Assembly: GCA_903903925.1 (NCBI GenBank)
Contig: CAIVAU010000104.1
Location: 1-44,649 of the forward strand
Origin: an uncultured cyanobacterium
GTDB taxonomy: Bacteria; Cyanobacteriota; Cyanobacteriia; Cyanobacteriales; Nostocaceae
Length of the DNA: 44,649 nt
Direction: 5' to 3'
Numbering within the stretch: position 1 is the first letter of the stretch; each line of letters starts with the position of its first letter. Position numbers and translations under genes: made by a program. Shown here one piece after another: positions 17,711 through 25,239 of the stretch. The notes beneath the pieces were generated by a model. That model saw only the letters and a program-made list of their open reading frames with translations, did not search any database and was not told the DNA's origin.

Positions 17711-18490
17711 ATGGGAGAGAGAAAAGATGATGGCAGTGCCGGTGATGCAAACTATGGCACAATTGGGAAAGATTATTCCATATACCGTCAGCCAGAGCCA
17801 CGGATAGCTGCGGTTATCAATGCTGCACTTGGCACAGCACAAACAGTGCTTAATGTTGGTGCTGGCGCAGGCTCCTATGAACCTTGGGATCGTGACGTGA
17901 CCGCCGTTGAGCCTTCTGCGTCGATGCGAGCACAACGGGGAGTGCATCTAAGCGTCGCGGTCGATGCCGTCGCTGAAAAGCTACCATTCCCGGATAACCA
18001 CTTTGACGCCAGCATGGCGACATTCACCGTGCATCAGTGGAGCGATTTGAACGCCGGACTGCACCAGATGCGGCGGGTGACGAAGGGCCCGGTTGTTGTC
18101 CTCACGTGCGACCCTGATCTGGTGCAACAGTTTTGGCTCTCCACATACGCCCCGGACGTGCTAGCGGCGGAGGCCCGTAGATACCCTGCCCTGCAACTGA
18201 TTGGTTCGCTTCTTGGGGGCCGCGTCACCACCCTTTCAGTTCCTATCCCTCTTGACTGCAAAGATGGCTTCAACGAAGCTTATTATGGGCGTCCCGAGCG
18301 GTTACTAGAGGATGGTGCCCGGCTGGCTTGCTCTGCATGGAGCTTCGTCAGCCAAGAAACCAGCCGCCGCTATGTCGAGCACCTACGCCGCGATCTCGAC
18401 AACGGGACTTGGGATCTCTGCCATAGTGCCTTGCGAACCCTGCCTGAGTTCGACGGTTCCTTGCGCCTTATCGTCTCCCAGCCCGCTTAG
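17711..18490 (+). CDS. SAM-dependent methyltransferase, Methyltransf_11 type, GC-rich
   Basis: A 259-residue methyltransferase. Motif I VLNVGAGAGSYEP near residues 45-58, motif II-like TAVEPSASMRAQ, and FPDNHFDASMATFTVHQWSD, the typical UbiE/Methyltransf_11 post-motif. Substrate unknown; the C-terminal half (RPERLLEDGARLACSAWSFV) resembles small-molecule methyltransferases. From about 17850 the base composition is clearly more GC-rich than neighbours, and it sits directly behind an orphan antitoxin, so horizontal transfer is likely. A hairpin follows its stop. Confidence 0.82.
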   Translation: MGERKDDGSAGDANYGTIGKDYSIYRQPEPRIAAVINAALGTAQTVLNVGAGAGSYEPWDRDVTAVEPSASMRAQRGVHLSVAVDAVAEKLPFPDNHFDASMATFTVHQWSDLNAGLHQMRRVTKGPVVVLTCDPDLVQQFWLSTYAPDVLAAEARRYPALQLIGSLLGGRVTTLSVPIPLDCKDGFNEAYYGRPERLLEDGARLACSAWSFVSQETSRRYVEHLRRDLDNGTWDLCHSALRTLPEFDGSLRLIVSQPA

Positions 18491-18512
18491 GGTGTTATAC
18501 GTGAATCCGATT

Positions 18513-18530
18513 ATACCCCAAAAGGGGTAT
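18513..18530. terminator. hairpin after the methyltransferase gene
   Basis: ATACCCC, loop AAAA, GGGGTAT: a perfect 7-bp stem 22 bases after the methyltransferase stop. The following T-run is weak (TTGCAACG), so termination is plausible but not certain. Confidence 0.55.
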
Positions 18531-18539
18531 TGCAACGAT

Positions 18540-18860
18540 TCATAAAAAGTTCCGCCATTTCGGTCGAAACAGTAATTTTTTGAACAGCCGATTCACTTGC
18601 AGATAAACACCTTTCCAATCTGATTGAAACCCAGCAGGAATCTCATAGAGGCGACTAGCATAACCCATGCCCGTTGTCATCACGGTCTCTTCGGGTGCCT
18701 CATAGCTCAGTGCTTTCAACCATTTAGGGGCTTGTGAACTGTACCCGCTCGTATCCACCACAAAGTCAGCAACTAACGTCTGGTCTTGAGCCTGTCTGGT
18801 TTGCTGACGCTGCCGAACTAAGATGCGGGTAATGGATAGCCCAAATTGGGAGAGGGGCAG
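18540..18860 (-). pseudogene. internal fragment of an FAD-dependent monooxygenase/oxidoreductase
   Basis: The open frame reads through ITRILVRQRQQ, then VADFVVDTSGYSSQAPKWL, then EETVMTTGMGYASRLYEIPA and ends abruptly. The VDTSGYSS pattern (usually DGRGS or DTSGRGS) and GYASRLYEIP are from the middle of FAD-binding monooxygenases of the squalene/phenol-hydroxylase-like group. Both the FAD-binding N-terminus and the C-terminus are absent, so it is a relic. Confidence 0.65.
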
Positions 18861-18920
18861 ATCTCACCAGAGTGTATGGGATTCAACTGAGAAGCGCTAT
18901 ATTGCACAGAAAATCCACCT

Positions 18921-19583
18921 TTAGTTTTCCATGCTAGATCGCATCTTTATTTCACTTTCTCCTGCTCGAACCATAATCGTGCGAACTATTGAGCCAAATA
19001 TGCGCCATCCTACAAGGCTCAAGCTAGCAATGCGTGTTGCCATCAACAAATCTTCTATTTTTATTTGCACAATTCCATCAAACACCAAAGCGTTCCCAAC
19101 GATACTAGATTGTTCATCTGGTAGAGGTGGAAGATACATTCGCTGTGTTGACGTAAATTTAAGCAGGTCTCCAAGCGTTTGTCCTACCTTTGGGTCATCT
19201 GCCTTCATGGGTATTATACGCAACAGCGATGCATATTGGCGGCGACCTAGAATGAGATCGCAAGTAGATGTAGCTACTGCAAATTTTTGCATCCCAGTTA
19301 GGCGCTCTCCTAAAAAATAGGCAGACTCTGTGCTGACAATATCGCCCTGTAAAAGGATGAAGTGATCTTGATCGGAGGTTATCAACCCCCGATTAAGTAC
19401 TTCTTGGTAAATGATAGGTTCACGTACAATAGCCCCCTTCTTGTTAAATACGCTCTGACGATCCTTTGTTTTGCCAAGGTTTTTAGCAAAACTTTGAATC
19501 GTTTTGAGCGCATGATCGTCATGAGAGAGAGACTGTAAACATACCTCAAGCTCTGCTAAGGTTTTAGGAACATTAGATGTCAT
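18921..19583 (-). CDS. unknown protein, second gene of a pair divergent from the pPIWI-RE genes
   Basis: A 220-residue protein I do not recognise. It opens with a helical segment (MTSNVPKTLAELEVCLQSLS), then a mixed region with FILLQGDIVSTESAYFLGER, then KFAVATSTCDLILGRRQYAS and LLRIIPMKADDPK, suggesting a compact alpha/beta domain around residues 75-140. The C-terminal third has a hydrophobic stretch (TRIASLSLVGWRIFGSIVRT) and ends in basic/polar residues. No signal peptide and no known catalytic motif. It starts five bases after the stop of the 156-residue gene upstream, so the two are co-translated. Proximity and shared intergenic region suggest a role tied to the pPIWI-RE genes, but this is inference. 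Confidence 0.7.
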   Translation of the reverse strand: MTSNVPKTLAELEVCLQSLSHDDHALKTIQSFAKNLGKTKDRQSVFNKKGAIVREPIIYQEVLNRGLITSDQDHFILLQGDIVSTESAYFLGERLTGMQKFAVATSTCDLILGRRQYASLLRIIPMKADDPKVGQTLGDLLKFTSTQRMYLPPLPDEQSSIVGNALVFDGIVQIKIEDLLMATRIASLSLVGWRIFGSIVRTIMVRAGESEIKMRSSMEN

Positions 19584-19588
19584 TGCAA

Positions 19589-20059
19589 TTAAAAAGCGTT
19601 ATTCCTTGCCTCAACCCTGCGGTTATCAAGAGGTCGCTCGATTTTGCTTGGATCGAGTTCTACTTCATCATCCGTGTCTTCATTGGCGCTTTCGGGAAGT
19701 AAAGGTTCAAAATGATCTCGTGTGGGGAGATCAGGCAGACTACCCAACATCGTAACAGCATTAACTAGTAACTCAATGCTGTCAGAGTCGTGAGGATGTT
19801 TTTGTACAATACGAGCGCTTTGCAACACTAGCTTCAGTCCACTACGCAAGCGAGCTACATCACGAGCCAATCCTAGTATTTTTTGAAAATCGTCTTCTTC
19901 AAGAATACGATATTGCCCGGTTTTTGTAACTAAAACGGCAACTGTACCCCCTTTAATGGACTCAAGGGATTTCGCACCTTCTGTGCGAAATTTTTCAAAA
20001 GACGACCAGTAAGGACCTGGCTTCATCTCGAGCGATGCTGAATCTTTGATAGACACCAT
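19589..20059 (-). CDS. unknown protein, first gene of a pair divergent from the pPIWI-RE genes
   Basis: A 156-residue protein without recognised homology. I choose the ATG at 20059 because a near-perfect GGAGGTAAT lies just upstream; the frame remains open 11 codons farther. Residues 1-60 contain SIKDSASLEMKPGPYWSSFE and KGGTVAVLVTKTGQYRILEE, the latter like a small beta hairpin. Residues 70-120 are helical (FQKILGLARDVARLRSGLKL). The tail is highly acidic (EDTDDEVELDPSKIERPLD). Small acidic-tailed proteins of this build are often antitoxins, adaptors or regulatory subunits; no function is claimed. It is transcribed away from the REase/helicase/PIWI genes. Confidence 0.72.
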   Translation of the reverse strand: MVSIKDSASLEMKPGPYWSSFEKFRTEGAKSLESIKGGTVAVLVTKTGQYRILEEDDFQKILGLARDVARLRSGLKLVLQSARIVQKHPHDSDSIELLVNAVTMLGSLPDLPTRDHFEPLLPESANEDTDDEVELDPSKIERPLDNRRVEARNNAF

Positions 20060-20293
20060 AAAATTACCTCCGTTCTTTAATAGTAATACCAAATTCGGTG
20101 GAAAACCATTGTAATTTCGTTGTTTTTTAAAGTGATAGTTATGTTGGGGGTGGCGCTACTGTGTTGATTATTTCGCCAAAATACTTTCACTGTCTGGTTT
20201 ACAGCATTCTGATCAACAGTAAAGCGACACCTCCCGAACCGCTTTACTGAGCAAGAGTTTTTTTTTGGCAATCATTAAGCCGTGAGATCGCAC

Positions 20294-20322
20294 TTGACAG
20301 CTTAATTTATATCATTTAATGT
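20294..20322 (+). promoter_or_regulatory. candidate promoter for the pPIWI-RE genes
   Basis: TTGACA at 20294-20299, a perfect -35 hexamer, is followed after 17 bases by TAATGT at 20317-20322, a weak -10. Transcription would start near 20329, inside the palindrome at 20325-20338, about 30 bases before the ATG. Position and spacing support the call; the weak -10 lowers confidence. Confidence 0.45.
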
Positions 20323-20324
20323 AA

Positions 20325-20338
20325 ACATCATATGATGT
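20325..20338. promoter_or_regulatory. perfect 14-base palindrome, candidate operator
   Basis: ACATCATATGATGT is its own reverse complement. It lies at the predicted transcription start of the pPIWI-RE genes, 22 bases before the first ATG. The first gene of the operon carries a MerR-like HTH, so auto-repression at this site is an attractive possibility. Confidence 0.5.
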
Positions 20339-20360
20339 AAATAAATTGTTTTTATAATTC

Positions 20361-21827
20361 ATGTACTTTGAGGACGTGCGTCAATGGCAGGGAACTGCGG
20401 AGGCGCTGACAAAAGAGCTAAAACGCCAGATTGAACAGATCGGGCTATCCGTAGAGCCACCTGCCTTACGAACCGTTCGGTCATGGAGAGCAAAGCAACT
20501 TCTATCGCAACCTAAAGGTCAAGAATTTGGGTTTCGACAGATTTTGGAGGGTTTGGCAACTATTCTCTTCTTGAAGAAGGGCTGGACAATTGCTGCAATT
20601 GCTCAAGTTTTGCCTTCGTTTACTGAAGCTACTTTAGAGGGGCAGATCATTGCCGAGGCTGAAAGTCAAGATCCTAAAACAACTTTTTTGCCACTACCTA
20701 CAGAACATCAGCAAGCTATCGATTTAGGTGAAGATGCTGTCATTTTACTAGCGCAGGGAATTCTTCGCCAATATACGCGAGTTCTCCAAGGTCGAGAAAT
20801 TGTGCGTCAAGAGGACAGTATGCCAGTTGAACTCTATCAAGCAATGTGCAAGTTAGGTCGTCTGTATATAGAAGCAGGATTAAATGATGAGGCGGCTTGT
20901 GTGCATACTGTTTTAGATCGCGCTCGGTACTCTCTAAAATCTGACCACTGGAAGTTAGAGATTTTTCGCCAGCCAAACTTTCGTTTTTCTGATGTTACTT
21001 TCATCGATCCAGACTTGCGAGTACCGACTTCAGATTGTTCAGAAATCGCCAACTTGAGTGGGGCTTTTGGCGAAGACAATGTGATTGAGCATCGCCTTTA
21101 CACCGAGTTACGGGAAGCAACTGAACGATTGGGTGGTCGTCGCCAGCACAAAGCCTACACTGCTATACGGGAGTTGTTTGGCAGATATTCTCTGATAGGA
21201 GAACGTCAGCTATTAGATTATCTAGTTGACAATGACTTGACACCCTTGCAAGGGATGATCATCGAAAAATTTTTCGACCCAGTACCAGATATCTGGTTAA
21301 TTAACGGACTAGCACACCGATGCGCCTACTGTAGCACACTGATGCGACCAGAGAAAGGTTTTCCCCAAGGACGCTGTCCAATTCGCCAATGCAACAGTTG
21401 CAACTCGCCAAAAGTGTCTGAGAAACTAGATCCCAGTCAAGACAGTTTGCTGATTGCCAAGCCTCAAATTCTCACCTATTGGACTGGTCCAGCAATTGAT
21501 GAATTAGCAATTTTTGATACAGCCCGACAACAGGGTTTCAGTGCTGAACTCTATCCAGAATCTGATCTAAGTGATGTGGCGATTAATGAACGGGTAATTG
21601 GAATTGATGCCAAATCTTATACAAGTCCTGTGAGTTTAGCCTTGCGCCTCAACCGTAGTATTGGAGGGCTGATTCACTATCGTCGTCGTATTCTTGCAGT
21701 TAGCGATCAGCTAATTGAGGATAACCCAAACTACCTTTCTACCCTCAAATCAACACTCGATAAAAAAGGTGATCCCGCTACTTTAGAAGTTATGTCAGTT
21801 TCCTCCGTAATAGATTTTGTTTCATAG
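20361..21827 (+). CDS. pPIWI-RE-associated HTH/zinc-ribbon/restriction-endonuclease protein
   Basis: A 488-residue protein, first gene of the pPIWI-RE three-gene island. Domains by inspection: an N-terminal MerR-like winged HTH (about residues 20-95, VRSWRAKQLLSQ, LATILFLKKGWTIAAIAQVL); a helical middle; a zinc ribbon near 321-350 with pattern CxxC, then CxxxxCxxC (CAYC, CPIRQCNSC); and a C-terminal PD-(D/E)XK nuclease fold, with PAIDELAIFD at about 375 and GIDAKSY at about 413 supplying E, D and K. In the island defined by Burroughs, Iyer and Aravind (2013) an REase-fold protein accompanies the PIWI and helicase. It may cut DNA in a loop opened by its partners. The helicase gene begins eight bases after its stop. 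Confidence 0.82.
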   Translation: MYFEDVRQWQGTAEALTKELKRQIEQIGLSVEPPALRTVRSWRAKQLLSQPKGQEFGFRQILEGLATILFLKKGWTIAAIAQVLPSFTEATLEGQIIAEAESQDPKTTFLPLPTEHQQAIDLGEDAVILLAQGILRQYTRVLQGREIVRQEDSMPVELYQAMCKLGRLYIEAGLNDEAACVHTVLDRARYSLKSDHWKLEIFRQPNFRFSDVTFIDPDLRVPTSDCSEIANLSGAFGEDNVIEHRLYTELREATERLGGRRQHKAYTAIRELFGRYSLIGERQLLDYLVDNDLTPLQGMIIEKFFDPVPDIWLINGLAHRCAYCSTLMRPEKGFPQGRCPIRQCNSCNSPKVSEKLDPSQDSLLIAKPQILTYWTGPAIDELAIFDTARQQGFSAELYPESDLSDVAINERVIGIDAKSYTSPVSLALRLNRSIGGLIHYRRRILAVSDQLIEDNPNYLSTLKSTLDKKGDPATLEVMSVSSVIDFVS

Positions 21828-21835
21828 GATGGAAT

Positions 21836-24800
21836 ATGCGAATTAAGCCCGATTTTTGGAAAGGTGCAGAACGAATTTGCTGGCTTTGTGTCTTGATGGA
21901 GGAATTTATTGGTACTAATTCACTAGATGACGCACCAGTGGTTATGTCAGGCATGGCAAGTATTTTGAATGCACCTGCATTAAGACCAGCCCGTCAAGCC
22001 ATTTTCAATATGCGGCAGATGTCATTAACTTATGTAACACAACAATCGGTTAAACACGCAGTTGATCTCTATAACAATCATCACTATTGCAACAACACTA
22101 GAGGAACCTATGAAATCAGCTCTGAGACACTTCACTTCAAAAGAACAGACCCTTTAGAAGATCCGTTAATTACCAGAGCGCGTCAAATTCTGGGTGATAC
22201 CTTGTCATACGAGTTACATAATGCTACCGTTGCCAATCCTCGTCAGCAAATGGCAGTTTCTTTGGGTGAGGAGACAACAGGGGTGGGAATACCCATTTCT
22301 CCCATCACAGTTCCCCTAGCTGCGCGTCGCACACATTCCCTCAACCGCTTACCAACAGGAAATATTTCCATTCCACTATGTGAATTACAGGATTTGGCTA
22401 TTGAGATGGACTCACGTGAGTCCCAAAATCCTGAACGGCGACCAGGTAACTGGGTTAGGCGCTTTGAACGCTTCTGCTTGATGAGATCAGAGGCAGGGAG
22501 GGGGCTACGAATAGATAACTTTCTGGAATTAGCAGGTATCAAGCATTTAATTGGTTTACCAGGGTCAGGGAAAACAACTATTCTGATGTTGATGGCTGTA
22601 TGGTTAGGACGACATGGTTATAAAGCAATGTTTGTTTTTCCCTCTATTGAAGTCGCTAGACAATACATGGCTTCACTGGTATTTCATCAGGTTAAGGTGG
22701 GAATGTTGGTCGGTCAAAGTGATGAAACTCGTCGTCGCCATGCAGATAATATTGCTGAGGCGATCGCCGCTGCTGGAGGTAATGGTGGCTTTGCCCATAC
22801 CCTAGATCAGGCAGAAGTTTTTGGCATGAATTGCGTTTTACCAGCTTTTTCGCCTGGTGATACCTCTATGTGGGGCTTTAATGATGCCCCTTGTGAAGAG
22901 ATTTTGCAAGGCAGAAATAAAAAGGGGCAGATGAAAAAATGCCTTTGTCCTTTGTGGACAATGTGCGGTCGTAACAAAGCACCACGAGATTTGCTCTTAG
23001 CTGATATTTGGGTTGGTCATGTGCGATCGCTAGATACTCAAGTATCAGCTCACGCCATTCAAGAAAAAGTGCGATATTTTGAATTGATTGCCCGCACATT
23101 TGACGTAGTAGTTTTTGATGAAGGTGACATGGTGCAGTCAGTATTAGATGCTTATGGAGCTGCAACTTTAAGTATTTCTGGCTCAGAGCGATCTATTCAT
23201 CGGGTAATTCTCGAACAAATCCATAACCGATTTGCTCGTGGCGAAAACTATCGGCTTTCTGATCGGGATATAGAACTCTATAGTCGTGACTTAGCAGAAT
23301 TTGGCAATCATAATACTTCCCTCATTACTGCCGTTCAAAATATGTCTAGGTATCGGGTTGGAGAACGCTATGAAAATCAATTGCTGACTGTATTACGGAT
23401 TGTTAGCGAACTATTGTATGGTTTAGAGAAATCCTCTAAACTTGATGAGCAAGAAGTTACACTAGGCTTTAGCAGAAGTCGTGCCCTAACAGAATTTTGG
23501 GAAAGAGCCGCATACAATGCCTTCTATGATCGCACAGGTGTTAATAACCCTGAATGGTTTAAAGCAGATTTGTGTGCTAGGACTTTAGGCCAAGACTGTG
23601 CCAACCTTAAGGAGCAATGGGAGACTCTGATTCGTCATTTCCGTCGTTACCAGGCTGAAAATCTGATTCAGCGACGTGACAAGATTGTAGAAGAGATTGC
23701 TGAATTATTTCTAAATCTCTGCTTTCCAGATCATTCGCCACCAACAGCAGCAGAGGATGTGATTAAATTACTGGTGACTGTCACCTTCGTTATCTTGGGT
23801 TATCAGCGAATTGTACCGGGAACTAGAACAATGGTTGCAGAGGGGTTTATTCGTGAACCTGCTGTTGAGTCAACCGCAACACCAGAACTCCGAAAAGTCA
23901 TACCAGAAAGCATATTAGGTTCATTTTCCGGGGTGAAATACAGTTTTTCAAAAGCACGAACGACTCGTACTGCTGATCGAAACGTAGAATTATCTTACAT
24001 TACATTTGTTGGTACGCCCCGGATGTTAATGCACCGTTTTCATAGTTTATTTGAGGCAGATGCTGAACATCCAGGACCAGCTATCTTAATGACTTCAGCA
24101 ACGTCATTTTTAGAAGCAAGTCCTGCTTATCATATTAATGCTGGTCCGCATTATTTACTAAAACCACGTCAGTTAGAACATAATCCAGAACACAGCACTT
24201 ATTACTTCAAATGGATACCAGATAGTGAACATGGTAATGAACCCCTAAAATACAGTGGTGCTGGCGAACTGCAAGAACGTAATCTTCTACGGATGGTAGA
24301 AGCCTTGGTGGGGAGAGGGACGAAATCTGAAATTTACAAGTCTATTCTAAATTTTGATGTGAAGTCTGATATTCGCCGTAAAGCTGCTTTAATTGTTAAT
24401 AGCTATGAACAAGCTCGCACAATTAAAAAATACATCAATGACTACCATCCTCAAGTTGGTAGGCATACAAAGGCAATTGTGAACTCTCTCAGAGACGGAG
24501 AACAACCAACGGATTTTGTGACTACTGCTCAGTGTGAGGCGCTGGGAGACGATGAAAACTGCCACATTTTAATTTTTCCTATGTTGGCAATTGGTCGGGG
24601 AGTAAACATTGTTTTCACTAAAGGAGAAAGGAAACTTGATGCGGCAATTGGCTCAATTTACTTCCTGACTCGTCCTCATCCCACAAAGGATGATATGCAG
24701 CTTTTGTATAGCTTGGTAGGGGAAGCAACACAAAAATTTGATCGTCGAGTTTTTAGTGAAGCAGAGGACTTACAGGCGATCGCGTCTGCTTGGCAGCAAT

Positions 24801-25237
24801 CGAGAAAAGACCTCTGGAGAACTGCCAATCGCTTGTTACGTGAACCCTTGATGGCTAGCCGCCTGGGACCTGAATTATTTAAATCATTTACAGCTAATCA
24901 AATGGTTGCTATTTTGCAAACAATTGGTCGAGGGATGCGAAATGGATGCCCGGTAGCAGTTTATTTTGTAGATGCAGCTTGGGCTAATCAATCAACAAAA
25001 GGTAAACCCGACTCTGGGCGAGAGAGTATGCTAGTTCAGATGCGAATCATTTTAGAAGAATGTGTGAGTCACCCAGATCCTGTGATTCGGGAAATTTATC
25101 AAGAACTTTATGGTGCATTTTTAACACCTATGAGGCATATTAAAGGAGTCACGTATCCTGATGAACTTAGTTTATCACTAAAGTCGTCAGATGAAGAAGA
25201 TGGTTTCGATGATTTTTCACCACTCTTGGAGATGTAA
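21836..25237 (+). CDS. pPIWI-RE-associated DinG/XPD-type Fe-S superfamily 2 helicase
   Basis: A 1133-residue helicase. Walker A GLPGSGKTT at about residue 240; Fe-S-type cysteines C353, C369, C371 and C377 (CEE...KKCLCPLWTMCGR) between motifs I and II; DEGD (VVVFDEGDM) near 424 in place of DEAH; motif IV-VI region with ILMTSATSF near 755 and QTIGRGMRNG at about 1028. The first ~230 residues precede the ATPase core and are an additional domain of unknown fold. Such helicases unwind DNA 5'-3'. It is the middle gene of the island: start eight bases after the REase protein with GGATGGA as ribosome-binding site, and its stop is two bases before the PIWI ATG. Likely supplies the strand opening for a PIWI-guided process. 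Confidence 0.88.
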   Translation: MRIKPDFWKGAERICWLCVLMEEFIGTNSLDDAPVVMSGMASILNAPALRPARQAIFNMRQMSLTYVTQQSVKHAVDLYNNHHYCNNTRGTYEISSETLHFKRTDPLEDPLITRARQILGDTLSYELHNATVANPRQQMAVSLGEETTGVGIPISPITVPLAARRTHSLNRLPTGNISIPLCELQDLAIEMDSRESQNPERRPGNWVRRFERFCLMRSEAGRGLRIDNFLELAGIKHLIGLPGSGKTTILMLMAVWLGRHGYKAMFVFPSIEVARQYMASLVFHQVKVGMLVGQSDETRRRHADNIAEAIAAAGGNGGFAHTLDQAEVFGMNCVLPAFSPGDTSMWGFNDAPCEEILQGRNKKGQMKKCLCPLWTMCGRNKAPRDLLLADIWVGHVRSLDTQVSAHAIQEKVRYFELIARTFDVVVFDEGDMVQSVLDAYGAATLSISGSERSIHRVILEQIHNRFARGENYRLSDRDIELYSRDLAEFGNHNTSLITAVQNMSRYRVGERYENQLLTVLRIVSELLYGLEKSSKLDEQEVTLGFSRSRALTEFWERAAYNAFYDRTGVNNPEWFKADLCARTLGQDCANLKEQWETLIRHFRRYQAENLIQRRDKIVEEIAELFLNLCFPDHSPPTAAEDVIKLLVTVTFVILGYQRIVPGTRTMVAEGFIREPAVESTATPELRKVIPESILGSFSGVKYSFSKARTTRTADRNVELSYITFVGTPRMLMHRFHSLFEADAEHPGPAILMTSATSFLEASPAYHINAGPHYLLKPRQLEHNPEHSTYYFKWIPDSEHGNEPLKYSGAGELQERNLLRMVEALVGRGTKSEIYKSILNFDVKSDIRRKAALIVNSYEQARTIKKYINDYHPQVGRHTKAIVNSLRDGEQPTDFVTTAQCEALGDDENCHILIFPMLAIGRGVNIVFTKGERKLDAAIGSIYFLTRPHPTKDDMQLLYSLVGEATQKFDRRVFSEAEDLQAIASAWQQSRKDLWRTANRLLREPLMASRLGPELFKSFTANQMVAILQTIGRGMRNGCPVAVYFVDAAWANQSTKGKPDSGRESMLVQMRIILEECVSHPDPVIREIYQELYGAFLTPMRHIKGVTYPDELSLSLKSSDEEDGFDDFSPLLEM

Positions 25238-25239
25238 TA

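Larger units (their letters stand above)
20060..20360. other. divergent regulatory region of the pPIWI-RE island
   Basis: About 300 non-coding bases between the two-gene unit on the minus strand and the REase-helicase-PIWI genes on the plus strand. It holds a T-rich run, a perfect 14-base palindrome and promoter-like hexamers near 20294-20322. No gene or mobile element end is visible. Confidence 0.55.
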
